Assembly: GCA_052380005.1 (NCBI GenBank)
Contig: JBQTCJ010000021.1
From: Salinarimonas sp052380005
GTDB taxonomy: Bacteria > Pseudomonadota > Alphaproteobacteria > Rhizobiales > Beijerinckiaceae
Reading direction: 5' to 3' (one strand)
Length of the DNA stretch: 64,000 nt
Shown: one piece after another, positions 51,312-59,159 of the stretch
Position numbering within the stretch: position 1 is the first letter of the stretch
How the letters are laid out: each line of letters opens with the position of its first letter
The notes under the pieces: generated by a model
Told to the model about the DNA's origin: nothing
Seen by the model: only the letters and a program-made list of their open reading frames with translations
The model's database searches: none
Made by a program: the position numbers and the translations under genes

Positions 51312-52331
51312 TCAGCGCACCAGCACGAGCTCGGCTTCCTCCTCGGTCACCGAGCAGCCGAGGATGATGCGGATGTCGTCGAAGTCGCCGTCGCCGTTGA
51401 AGCGCGGCGAGGGCCGGTCCTCGAAGCCGTAGAACATGAAGGCGCCCTCCCGGCAGGGCTTGTTCGCCGCGTGCGGGTTGCGGTGCTTGCCCCGCGGCAG
51501 CACGCCGCCCGCGCCGTCGTGGCAGATGTCGAGCGTCTCGCAGAAGACGGTCTCGGCGACGTCGGCGTCCTTGGGGAAGTTGAGCTTCACCGCATTGCCG
51601 GGCGTGATCGTCGTGTCGGAATAATAGTCGTACTGCTCCACGTTCGGGTTGTTCCAGCGCTCGGGCCGCGTGCGCGAATTGCGCACGTTGCGCAGGCGCA
51701 GGCTGAGCGACTCGCCCTCGGCGCAGACCGGCATCCGGTAGGCGATCTCCGAGCCGCCGTTGTCGGCGATGAGCGTCATCCTCGAGCGCTGCCCCTGCGC
51801 GCCGACGCCGTTGCCCAGCCCCCTGCGCTCCGGATCGAAGCAGTACGCCCAGATCTGGTTGTAGTCCGCCGCCTCGTGGCTGAGCTGGACGAGCGGCGGC
51901 TCGGGCGTGACGACGCGGTTGAGAGCGCGGGCGACCGCCACGACCTCGACCCGCAGGACGTCGGGCATGCCGGGCACCGCGGAGACGATGCTGAGCGGCA
52001 CGTCGGCGCTCACCGTCACCTCGTGCTCGGTGCCGCCGTCGGCGCGCGGGACGGCGCGGGTCTCGACCGCGACGTCGCGCACCTGGTCGCCGAGCCGCGC
52101 GAGGATCGCCTGCTTCGCCGCCGCCGCGACCGCGTCGCGATCGGCCGCATCGTGGCTCGACAGCGCGAAGGCGTCGGCCTCCGCCTGGAGGGCCGAAGCG
52201 ACGGCCGCCGAGCGCGCGTAGTCGATTCCGGCACCGGTCACGCCGAGCGCGGGCAGGAGGCTCAGGGCGAAGGCGACGGCGACGACGCCGCTCCGATCGC
52301 GCAGGAATCGTCGCAGGCATCGCGGACGCAT
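51312..52331 (-). CDS. TadE/TadG-like pilus-associated protein
   Basis: 339-aa protein. The start RFLRDRSGVVAVAFALSLLPALGVTGAGIDYARS is the Flp-pilus TadE/TadG pattern: a short basic stretch, a DRSG/DRRG-type motif and one membrane helix. The C-terminal part is Cys-containing and secreted-looking (YCFDPERRG, PVCAEGE, FCETLDICHDG, GCSVTEEE). Start ATG 52331 with GAGAGGTGG upstream. It follows the vWA-bearing TadG-like gene after 114 bp on the same strand. No other tad gene is in the window. Confidence 0.75.
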   Translation of the reverse strand: MRPRCLRRFLRDRSGVVAVAFALSLLPALGVTGAGIDYARSAAVASALQAEADAFALSSHDAADRDAVAAAAKQAILARLGDQVRDVAVETRAVPRADGGTEHEVTVSADVPLSIVSAVPGMPDVLRVEVVAVARALNRVVTPEPPLVQLSHEAADYNQIWAYCFDPERRGLGNGVGAQGQRSRMTLIADNGGSEIAYRMPVCAEGESLSLRLRNVRNSRTRPERWNNPNVEQYDYYSDTTITPGNAVKLNFPKDADVAETVFCETLDICHDGAGGVLPRGKHRNPHAANKPCREGAFMFYGFEDRPSPRFNGDGDFDDIRIILGCSVTEEEAELVLVR

Positions 52332-52445
52332 GGACCACCTCTCACGCAGCACACGGACGCCCGTGGACGTCCAACGCAGGCGAGGGTGACGAAGCCGCGT
52401 TACCGCTGCGCGCAGCCGATCGGTAGAATGCGAGACGTCCGTCGA

Positions 52446-54017
52446 TCAGCGCGTGAGCGCGACGCGACGCTCGTAGATGTCCCGTGCGATCGCCTCGAAA
52501 TGGGAGACGAGCGTCGAGACCTCGGAGGTGAAGGCGTGCTGCGACGAGGACGCGCAATCGGCGAGGAGGCGCCGCGTCGACGTGTCGGAGACCGAGAAGC
52601 CGACGGTGAAGACCTCGACACCCGCGCCGCGCAGGCTCGCGCAGACGGACGCCATGCGCTGGTCGAGCAGCCGCGTGTGGTTCGAGCGGTCGAACTCCGC
52701 GCTGTCCGAGAGGCGGCCGTAGGCGGTGTAGTCGCTGTCGTTGGACGGAGCGTGGCCCGTGTAGAAGCCGTTGGTGCCGTCGGTCATGAACACCACGATG
52801 CGCTGGTACTGGGCGTGGGCCGGCGCGTCCGGCCAGGGGTCGGGTCCCCACAGCCCGTCCCAGCGCGGCGAGAGCACGCGCCAGCCCCAGAGCAGGCCGA
52901 CATGGCCGAAGGTCCCGCCGCGGTGCCAGGCCTCGAACCGGCCGACCTCGGTGAGGAGCCGGTCGCGGTCGGCGGTGAAGGGGACGATCGCGTTCTTCGG
53001 GCAGCCGAGATTGGGGCCGCGCCCGTCGTTCGACTGCGCGTTCGTGTTCCAGCTCTCGTCCACGTCGTTGGGCAGATAGGAATTGTACCGGTCGCTCGGC
53101 GCACCCGATCCGGTCCAGGACGGCCAGTAGTAGGGCGGGAACGCCGCCCCGGCCGGCGGCGCGTCGGTCAGCTCCTCGGGAGAGCCGGCGCGCTCCATCA
53201 CGCATCCCGCCCAGCCGTCGGCCACCCAGCACTTGTTTCCGCGCTCGACACCGGGACACGCGCCGCTTCCGGTCCATTCCGACAGGGTCCCGATGTGGCA
53301 GAGGCCCTGGGTCCAGGTCACGCCGGTGCCCCGGCAGCGGCTCTGCGGCACCTCGCTCGCGTGCCAGACGTACCGGTTGCGCGTGATGGCGGCGAGGCCT
53401 CCCGGAGCCGGGGCGAGGAAGCCCGCATTGCCGCGGCCGATGTTGACCGTGGCGGAATAGGGAACGATGGCCACGCGAACGAGATCCGTGCCCTCGCCCT
53501 CCGGCAGCAGCGTCTCGACGAAGGTGCGCGCGGAGGAGCGCAGCGCGTTGATGCGCCCGCCCTTCATCGAGCCCGTCACGTCGACGACGAGCACCACCTC
53601 GTAGAGCCGGCTCGAGGTCTGCGCTTCCGATTCCAGCGTGAAGGGGATCGTGTCGAACCCGATCACCCGCACGATGCGCGTGCGCAGGCTGCCTTGCACG
53701 GTCAGGCGCACGCGCCGCACGCCGGTCTCCTCGTCGGTGACGACGACGGGATCGACGCGCGTGATGGTGACGTCCTCGTGCAGGTCGCCGACGAGCGTCG
53801 TCAGCATGGTGCGGGCGTAGTCCTCGGAGCCGACCTGCTCCGTGCGGGTCACGGTCGCGAGCGCCGTCCGGTCCATGGCGGTCAGGATCTGCGGGCGCAC
53901 GCCCGTGACCCGGGCGTAGTCCACCGCGGCTCCCGCCATCCCGAGCAGGGGAAGCATGGAGAGCGCGAAGGCGACCGCGATCGTGCCGCGTCGGTCGGCG
54001 AGGAGCGTCCGGAACAT
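52446..54017 (-). CDS. TadG-like protein with von Willebrand A domain
   Basis: 523-aa protein. The N-terminus LLADRRGTIAVAFALSMLPLLGMAGAAVDYARV is the TadE/TadG anchor. From about residue 138 a vWA domain begins VVLVVDVTGSMKGGRI with a metal-site motif DxTxS (Asp146, Thr148, Ser150), VAIVPYSATVN and IVVFMTDGTNGFYTG. A long Cys/Trp-rich insertion (about 195-330) looks extracytoplasmic. Probably part of Flp/Tad-type surface attachment. ATG 54017; the longer frame to 54452 overlaps the divergent glycosylase and is a shadow. Confidence 0.8.
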   Translation of the reverse strand: MFRTLLADRRGTIAVAFALSMLPLLGMAGAAVDYARVTGVRPQILTAMDRTALATVTRTEQVGSEDYARTMLTTLVGDLHEDVTITRVDPVVVTDEETGVRRVRLTVQGSLRTRIVRVIGFDTIPFTLESEAQTSSRLYEVVLVVDVTGSMKGGRINALRSSARTFVETLLPEGEGTDLVRVAIVPYSATVNIGRGNAGFLAPAPGGLAAITRNRYVWHASEVPQSRCRGTGVTWTQGLCHIGTLSEWTGSGACPGVERGNKCWVADGWAGCVMERAGSPEELTDAPPAGAAFPPYYWPSWTGSGAPSDRYNSYLPNDVDESWNTNAQSNDGRGPNLGCPKNAIVPFTADRDRLLTEVGRFEAWHRGGTFGHVGLLWGWRVLSPRWDGLWGPDPWPDAPAHAQYQRIVVFMTDGTNGFYTGHAPSNDSDYTAYGRLSDSAEFDRSNHTRLLDQRMASVCASLRGAGVEVFTVGFSVSDTSTRRLLADCASSSQHAFTSEVSTLVSHFEAIARDIYERRVALTR

Positions 54018-54166
54018 CGATGGGCTCGCGTGCTGTCGTTCGGATGCGTTTCCCGTCCCTAGCAGGCGTCCATTAATTTTAGCGGAATCCGATCGCCTAC
54101 CGGGCGCGCCGTCGCGCGCACGCGCCCCGTCTCGCCAGCGCGGTCCCGATGGCGTAGGGATGGCGC

Positions 54167-55150
54167 ATGGCCGCTCGCGACGACGAGACCCCGCTCGACG
54201 ACGATGCCCTGCGCGACGCGCTGATCGCCCTCCTCGATCTCGACGTCGCCGCGGGGGTCGACTGCGCGCTCGACGAGACGCCGCACGATCGCTTCGCGGA
54301 GGCGGCGCGCCAGCGCCAGGAAGGGTCGCGGGACCAGGAACCGCGGGACGGAGGACCGCGCGACGAGGATCGACGCGACGCGGATCGGCGGGAGGATCCG
54401 CGGGCGCGGCGCGCGCCGTCCCGGCCCGACCCGTCCCAGCCCGACCGCTCACGGCCCGCCCCCTCCGAGCGCGCTCCCGCTCGTCCCGCGGTCCCGCCGG
54501 GCGCCCTCGATCCGGAGGGTGCGGTGGCGAGCGCCCGGGCGCTCGCAGAGGCGGCCGAGGACCTCCCCGCGCTCGAGCGCGCGCTCGCCGGCTTCGAGGG
54601 CTGCGCGCTCAAGGCCTCGGCGCGCAGCCTCGTCTTCGCCGACGGCAGGCCCGGTGCGCGGGTGATGATCGTCGGCGAGGCGCCGGGCGCCGAGGAGGAC
54701 CGCTCGGGCATCCCCTTCGTCGGGCGCGCGGGGCAGCTTCTCGACCGCATGCTCGCGGCGATCGGGCTCGGCCGCTCCGACGTCTACATCGCCAACGTCG
54801 TGCCCTGGCGACCGCCGGGCAACCGCACGCCGACGCCGCAGGAGGTCGCCGCCTGCCTTCCCTTCACCCGCCGCCAGATCGCGCTCTGCGATCCGGACAT
54901 CCTCGTGTGCATGGGCGCGCCGGCGACGCAGCACCTGCTCGGCGTGCGCGAGGGCATCACCCGGGCGCGCGGGCGCTGGCTGGACTACGACACCGGCCGG
55001 CGCACGATCCGCGCGCTGCCGATGCTGCACCCGGCCTACCTGCTGCGCAATCCCGTCGTGAAGCGCCTCGCCTGGCGCGACCTGCGTGCGCTGCGCACCG
55101 CGCTCGCGGCGGGCGCGGCCGCTCAGGCTTCCGACAGCCCGCCGAGATAG
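54167..55150 (+). CDS. Uracil-DNA glycosylase, family 4-like
   Basis: 327-aa DNA repair enzyme. The glycosylase core starts after residue 140: FEGCALKASARSLVFADG, motif A VGEAPGAEEDRSGIPFVGRAG, NVVPWRPPGNRTPT, VCMGAPAT and motif B LHPAYLLR. Family-4 enzymes bear a 4Fe-4S cluster; here the first Cys pair is reduced to a single Cys, so cluster content is uncertain. Residues 45-110 are a charged Arg/Asp/Pro linker of low complexity. Its 3' end overlaps mmcB (opposite strand) by 28 bp, pairing two repair genes tail to tail. Confidence 0.87.
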   Translation: MAARDDETPLDDDALRDALIALLDLDVAAGVDCALDETPHDRFAEAARQRQEGSRDQEPRDGGPRDEDRRDADRREDPRARRAPSRPDPSQPDRSRPAPSERAPARPAVPPGALDPEGAVASARALAEAAEDLPALERALAGFEGCALKASARSLVFADGRPGARVMIVGEAPGAEEDRSGIPFVGRAGQLLDRMLAAIGLGRSDVYIANVVPWRPPGNRTPTPQEVAACLPFTRRQIALCDPDILVCMGAPATQHLLGVREGITRARGRWLDYDTGRRTIRALPMLHPAYLLRNPVVKRLAWRDLRALRTALAAGAAAQASDSPPR

Positions 55151-55629
55151 GCCCGCGCCTCGGGGTCGTGCGCGGCATGCAGCCCCGCCGCCGCCTGGCG
55201 CGCGAAGCGCAGGGTCAGCGCCTTGCGCCGCGCCGGCGCCAGCGGGTGATGCGGCGGCTCGCGCAGGATCTCGGCGCCGAAGCCGTCCGCGAGGATGAGC
55301 CCCGTCTCGATCGGCAGGATGTCGATCGGCGTGCCGGCGTCGACGGCGAAGTAGAGCCTGTCGCAGAAGTCGCGGTAGTCGGGCCACTTCCGGTCGGCGC
55401 GGAAGTCCCGCACGCTCGACTTGATCTCGACGATCGAGACGCTGCCGTCGCGCGCCAGCGCGATCACGTCGGCCCGCCGGCCCGAGCGCAGGGTGAACTC
55501 GCACAGGGTGACGCAGTCGAGCGCCGCGAACAGCCGGCGCACGCCGCGCTGGATCGCCAGGGCGGCCGGCGACTGGCGACCGTCGGGTCGGGCCGGCGAT
55601 CGGGGCGGGACTGACGCGAGCATGGTCAT
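55123..55629 (-). CDS. mmcB: MmcB-family DNA repair protein
   Basis: 168-aa protein of the MmcB (DUF1052) family of alphaproteobacteria. The nuclease-like PD-(D/E)xK pattern is visible: RRADVIALARDGSVSIVEIKSS (Asp54, Glu68, Lys70), then DFRADRKWPDYRDFCDRLYFAV. Caulobacter MmcB is part of the DNA-damage response. ATG 55629, with an alternative ATG two codons later. It overlaps the glycosylase gene convergently. Confidence 0.88.
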   Translation of the reverse strand: MTMLASVPPRSPARPDGRQSPAALAIQRGVRRLFAALDCVTLCEFTLRSGRRADVIALARDGSVSIVEIKSSVRDFRADRKWPDYRDFCDRLYFAVDAGTPIDILPIETGLILADGFGAEILREPPHHPLAPARRKALTLRFARQAAAGLHAAHDPEARAYLGGLSEA

Positions 55630-55739
55630 GCTTCGTTCCTAGCACGCCGCGATCGAAGAGGGAACATCCCGGCTCCGGCGAACGCGGCGCGCGGCGCGGG
55701 GCCCGCCCCCGCCGCGTGGCACCCGTCCGCCGTCCGCGG

Positions 55740-56846
55740 TCAGCCGCGCTCCAGCGCCGCGACGATCGCGTCACCCATCTCGGACGTCGAGACCGCGTTC
55801 GCGCCCTCGGCGGCGATGTCCCTGGTGCGCGCGCCCGAAGCGAGCGCCGTGGTGATCGCGGCCTCGAGCCGGTCCGCCGCCTCGACGAGGCCGAACGAGT
55901 AGCGCAGGCACATCGCGAGCGAGCCGATCATCGCGATCGGGTTGGCCAGGCCCTCCCCGGCGATGTCCGGCGCCGAGCCGTGGACCGGCTCGTAGAGCGC
56001 CTTGCGCTTGCCCGTCTGCGGGTCCTCGGCGCCGAGCGAGGCCGACGGCAGCATGCCGAGCGAGCCCGTCAGCATCGCCGCGACGTCGGAGAGGATGTCG
56101 CCGAAGAGGTTGTCGCAGACGATGACGTCGTACTGCTTGGGCCGGCGCACGAGCTGCATGGCGCAATTGTCGGCGAGCACGTGCTCGAGCGTCACGTCGG
56201 CGTAGTCCCGCGCGTGGACGGCCGTGACGACCTCCTTCCACAGCACGCCGGTGCGCATGACGTTGTGCTTCTCCGCCGAGGAGACCTTGTTGCGGCGCTT
56301 CCTCGCCAGCTCGAAGGCGACGCGGGCGATGCGGTCGATCTCGCCCGTCGTGTAGAGCTGGGTGTCGACGGCGCGCTTCTCGCCGTTCTCGAGCGTGACG
56401 ATCTCCTTGGGCTCGCCGAAATAGACGCCGCCGGTGAGCTCGCGCACGATGACGATGTCGAGCCCCTCGACGAGCTCGGGCTTGAGCGAGGACGCGCTCG
56501 CCAGCGCCGGGTAGCAGATCGCCGGGCGCAGGTTGGCGAACAGGCCGAGATCCTTGCGCAGGCGCAAGAGCCCCGCCTCCGGGCGGTGCGCGTAGGGCAC
56601 GCCCGCCCATCTCGGCCCGCCGACCGCGCCGAACAGCACCGCGTCGGCGGCGTCGGCGAGGCGCATCGCGTCCTCGGAGATCGCCACGCCGTGCGCATCG
56701 TAGGCGGCGCCGCCGACGAGGTCGGTCTCGGTCTCGAAGGCGGCGACGCCGGCCTTGGTCAGCCAGGAGACGATCTTTTCGACCTCCCCCATCACCTCGG
56801 GGCCGATCCCGTCGCCGGGGAGGAGGAGGAGCTTGTGCGTCGCCAT
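55740..56846 (-). CDS. leuB: 3-Isopropylmalate dehydrogenase
   Basis: 368-aa NAD-dependent enzyme of leucine synthesis. LLLPGDGIGPEVM at the start, LFGAVGGPRW, LRLRKDLGLFANLRP, the substrate segment RELTGGVYFGEP, VTLEHVLADNCAMQLV, the metal site CDNLFGDILSDVAAML and EPVHGSAPDIAG are all present. ATG 56846; the longer frame runs into a repeat-rich promoter. LeuC and LeuD are not in the window. The rather poor upstream gap to 57159 (313 bp) holds the next gene's promoter. Confidence 0.97.
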   Translation of the reverse strand: MATHKLLLLPGDGIGPEVMGEVEKIVSWLTKAGVAAFETETDLVGGAAYDAHGVAISEDAMRLADAADAVLFGAVGGPRWAGVPYAHRPEAGLLRLRKDLGLFANLRPAICYPALASASSLKPELVEGLDIVIVRELTGGVYFGEPKEIVTLENGEKRAVDTQLYTTGEIDRIARVAFELARKRRNKVSSAEKHNVMRTGVLWKEVVTAVHARDYADVTLEHVLADNCAMQLVRRPKQYDVIVCDNLFGDILSDVAAMLTGSLGMLPSASLGAEDPQTGKRKALYEPVHGSAPDIAGEGLANPIAMIGSLAMCLRYSFGLVEAADRLEAAITTALASGARTRDIAAEGANAVSTSEMGDAIVAALERG

Positions 56847-57159
56847 GGCGTGAGGTCCGGTTCGTGATTGCGCTGGCGAGCCTTGTGACGGAGGCCGCGC
56901 GCGGGGGCAAGAGGGGGGCGGCGCGGGGGCGTGATGCGGTGGGCTCGGGTGGGGAACGTCCTGCAGCACGCGCTCGGCGTCGATGCACCCTGAAAGGGTA
57001 TTGACGCGAGTCGCACGACGAATCATCTTGCGTTTCGAGATGCGGCGCGGACGCTCCCCCGCCCCGGAGGTCGGAAGATTACCTCGTGTGGGAAGCGCCC
57101 GCTGTGTCGTTCGCCCGCGGTGGTCGATCGGCCGGCATTCCAGGGAACGGGAGGAACCG
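56847..57159. promoter_or_regulatory. Divergent promoter region of leuB and the MerR-DUF433 gene
   Basis: 313 bases without a gene. A palindrome ACCCT-GAA-AGGGT (56987-56999) abuts TTGACG (57001-57006), a good -35 candidate for the rightward MerR-DUF433/DUF5615 pair. No strong -10 is visible (CATCTT at 17-bp spacing). The palindrome would suit autorepression by the antitoxin. The left part is GC-rich with runs of G and nothing recognised. Confidence 0.4.
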
Positions 57160-57801
57160 ATGAACGATCGCTCGTCCGTCGTCTTCGCGTTCACCGCCGA
57201 CGAGGTCGCGCGGCTGACGGGGCTGAGCACGGCGCGCCTGCGCGACTGGGACCGCGCCGGCTTCTTCCAGCCTCGGCACGTCCGGGCGGAGCGCGGGCGG
57301 CCTCACGCGCGCCTCTACTCCTTCAAGGATGTCGTCGGCCTGCGTGTGCTCAAGCTCCTCAGGAGCGAGTACAAGGTATCACTGGCACACCTGAGAGACG
57401 TCGCGCGTGAGCTGCTCCAGCATAGTGCCGAGCCGTGGGCCGAGATTAAGCTCTACGTGCTGAACCGGCGCGTCTACTTCGACGAGCCGGAGACCGGCAA
57501 GGCGCGCGGCGTGATCGACGGGCAATACGTTCTCCTTCCGCTGGAAGACGTTGAAAGCGAGATCCGCGAGAAGGTCTCCGTGCTGCGTCGGAGGGACGAG
57601 CGCATGATCGGGCGTGTCGAGAAGCGCCGCAACGTGGTGCGAAACGCGCCTGTGATCGCCGGCACGCGCATCCCGGTCTCGGCGGTCAGGCATTTCTCGC
57701 AAGCCGGCTACTCGATCGAGGACATCCTCGAAGAATACCCGACGCTGACCCGCGCCGACGTCGAGGCCGCCCTGGCCTATGCGGACGGCGCGGCCGCGTA
57801 G
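57160..57801 (+). CDS. MerR-type HTH plus DUF433 protein, probable antitoxin
   Basis: 213-aa cytosolic DNA-binding protein. A MerR-like helix-turn-helix covers about residues 10-75 (FTADEVARLTGLSTARLRDWDRAGFF, YSFKDVVGLRVLKLLRSE). A DUF433 domain closes the protein (VVRNAPVIAGTRIPVSAVRHF, SIEDILEEYPTLTRADVEAAL). DUF433 proteins are antitoxins of PIN-like DUF5615 toxins, and such a gene follows at once. The MerR part probably represses the operon. ATG 57160 follows GGGAGGAACCG. Lower GC-bias suggests transfer. Confidence 0.83.
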   Translation: MNDRSSVVFAFTADEVARLTGLSTARLRDWDRAGFFQPRHVRAERGRPHARLYSFKDVVGLRVLKLLRSEYKVSLAHLRDVARELLQHSAEPWAEIKLYVLNRRVYFDEPETGKARGVIDGQYVLLPLEDVESEIREKVSVLRRRDERMIGRVEKRRNVVRNAPVIAGTRIPVSAVRHFSQAGYSIEDILEEYPTLTRADVEAALAYADGAAA

Positions 57802-57815
57802 CGGAGTGGGCGCAC

Positions 57816-58199
57816 CTGAAGTTCTACCTCGACGAGAACGTACCCAGGTCGGTCGGCGTCATGCTCGCAGATGCCGGCTACGAGGTTGTTCTCGCGAAGG
57901 ACGTCACCGGCCAGGGCGCGGCGGACACCGTCGTCTGCACCGTCGCCGAGGTCAACGACTTCGTCCTCGTGTCCTTCGACAAGGACATGCGCAGGGCGGC
58001 GCAGCGACAGGGACTCGGAAGCCGCGCTCGCTTTCGCTCGCTGAGCCTGATCAAGCTCTGCTGCTTCGAGCCGGATGCCGCACGGCGCCTGGCCTCGGCG
58101 CTCACGCTCGTCGAGCACGAATGGCCACGGCGTGCCGAGAACGAAGGGCGGCGCATCTACGTCGAGATCGGGACGACTGTCATCCGCGTGAACCGCTGA
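57816..58199 (+). CDS. DUF5615 PIN-like probable toxin (apparent CTG start)
   Basis: 127-aa protein if begun at CTG 57816: KFYLDENVPRSVGVMLADAGYEVVLAKD is the DUF5615 entry, with the acidic pair Asp6-Glu7 and the later NDFVLVSFDKDM as metal-binding residues of a PIN-like RNase. The family begins MKFYLDENVP, so CTG here takes the place of ATG. No ATG, GTG or TTG lies in frame upstream, and ATG 57861 would cut off the first catalytic acids. GGAG lies 9 bases before the CTG. It follows the DUF433 antitoxin by 14 bp. Confidence 0.75.
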   Translation: MKFYLDENVPRSVGVMLADAGYEVVLAKDVTGQGAADTVVCTVAEVNDFVLVSFDKDMRRAAQRQGLGSRARFRSLSLIKLCCFEPDAARRLASALTLVEHEWPRRAENEGRRIYVEIGTTVIRVNR

Positions 58200-58307
58200 G
58201 CCCGCCGCGGGTACAGGGCCACCCGCTGGCACTGCCGCCCCCGTCCGGCTAACCTGCCGGTGCGCTGAAATGCGCGCGAGGGGCGAGAAGCGGGGAGGAC
58301 GACGGGC

Positions 58308-59057
58308 ATGACGAAGATCGCGCTGGTGACGGGGGCGGGGTCCGGGATCGGGGCGGCGGCGGCCGTGGAGCTGGCGCGCGGCGGGTTCGACCTCGTGCTC
58401 GCCGGGCGCCGGCCGCAGCCGCTGGAGGACGTCGCGGGCGAAGTGCGGGCCATCGGCCGCGAGGCGCTCGCCGTCCCCACCGACGTCGCCGACGAGGCGG
58501 CCGTCGAGGCGCTCTTCGCGGCGCTCGTCGCCCGCTTCGGCCGGCTCGACTGCCTCTTCAACAATGCCGGCCTGTTCGCCCGCGGGGTGGAGGTGGACGA
58601 GCTCCCCCTCGAGGAGTGGCGCTTCTCCGTCGACGTCAACCTCACCGGTGCCTTCCTGTGCGCGCGCGCCGCGTACGGGCTGATGAAGCGCCAAGATCCC
58701 AAGGGCGGACGCATCATCAACAACGGCTCGATCTCCGCCCACACGCCGCGGCCGAACTCGGCGCCCTACACGGCGACCAAGCACGCGATCACCGGGCTGA
58801 CCAAGGCGCTCGCCCTCGACGGGCGGGCGCACGACATCGCGGTGGGGCAGATCGACATCGGCAACGCCGAGACGGAGATGGTGCGCGCGCTCAACGCGGC
58901 CCGCGCGGACGCGCCCGGCGCGCCGCCGCCGCAGCCCACCATGGACGTCGCCCACGCCGCGCGCGCCGTCGCCCACATGGCGAGCCTGCCGCTCGACGCC
59001 AACGTGCTGTTCATGACGGTGATGGCGACGAAGATGCCGTTCGTCGGCCGCGGCTGA
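58308..59057 (+). CDS. Short-chain dehydrogenase/reductase
   Basis: 249-aa NAD(P)-dependent SDR. The cofactor loop is LVTGAGSGIGAAAAVEL, NNAG is in LFNNAGLFARG, catalytic Ser is in NNGSISAHTPRP and YxxxK in APYTATKHAITG. Substrate unknown. It starts 108 bp after the DUF5615 gene with GGGGAGGACGACGGGC upstream and is followed by a photolyase-like gene after 102 bp. Confidence 0.9.
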   Translation: MTKIALVTGAGSGIGAAAAVELARGGFDLVLAGRRPQPLEDVAGEVRAIGREALAVPTDVADEAAVEALFAALVARFGRLDCLFNNAGLFARGVEVDELPLEEWRFSVDVNLTGAFLCARAAYGLMKRQDPKGGRIINNGSISAHTPRPNSAPYTATKHAITGLTKALALDGRAHDIAVGQIDIGNAETEMVRALNAARADAPGAPPPQPTMDVAHAARAVAHMASLPLDANVLFMTVMATKMPFVGRG

Positions 59058-59159
59058 GGCGCCGCCGCCTCGCGGCGATCCGCCGCGCCGTCTTCCAACG
59101 GATCCGCGACCTATCATCCCCCTCCGGAGCCGCGCGCGTCCGCGCCGAAGGAGGATCGC

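Noticed and set aside
54073..54087. TTAATTTTAGCGGAA upstream of the TadG-like gene as a CtrA box
   Set aside because: The second half-site has two mismatches; too weak to list, although Tad genes are CtrA targets in Caulobacter.
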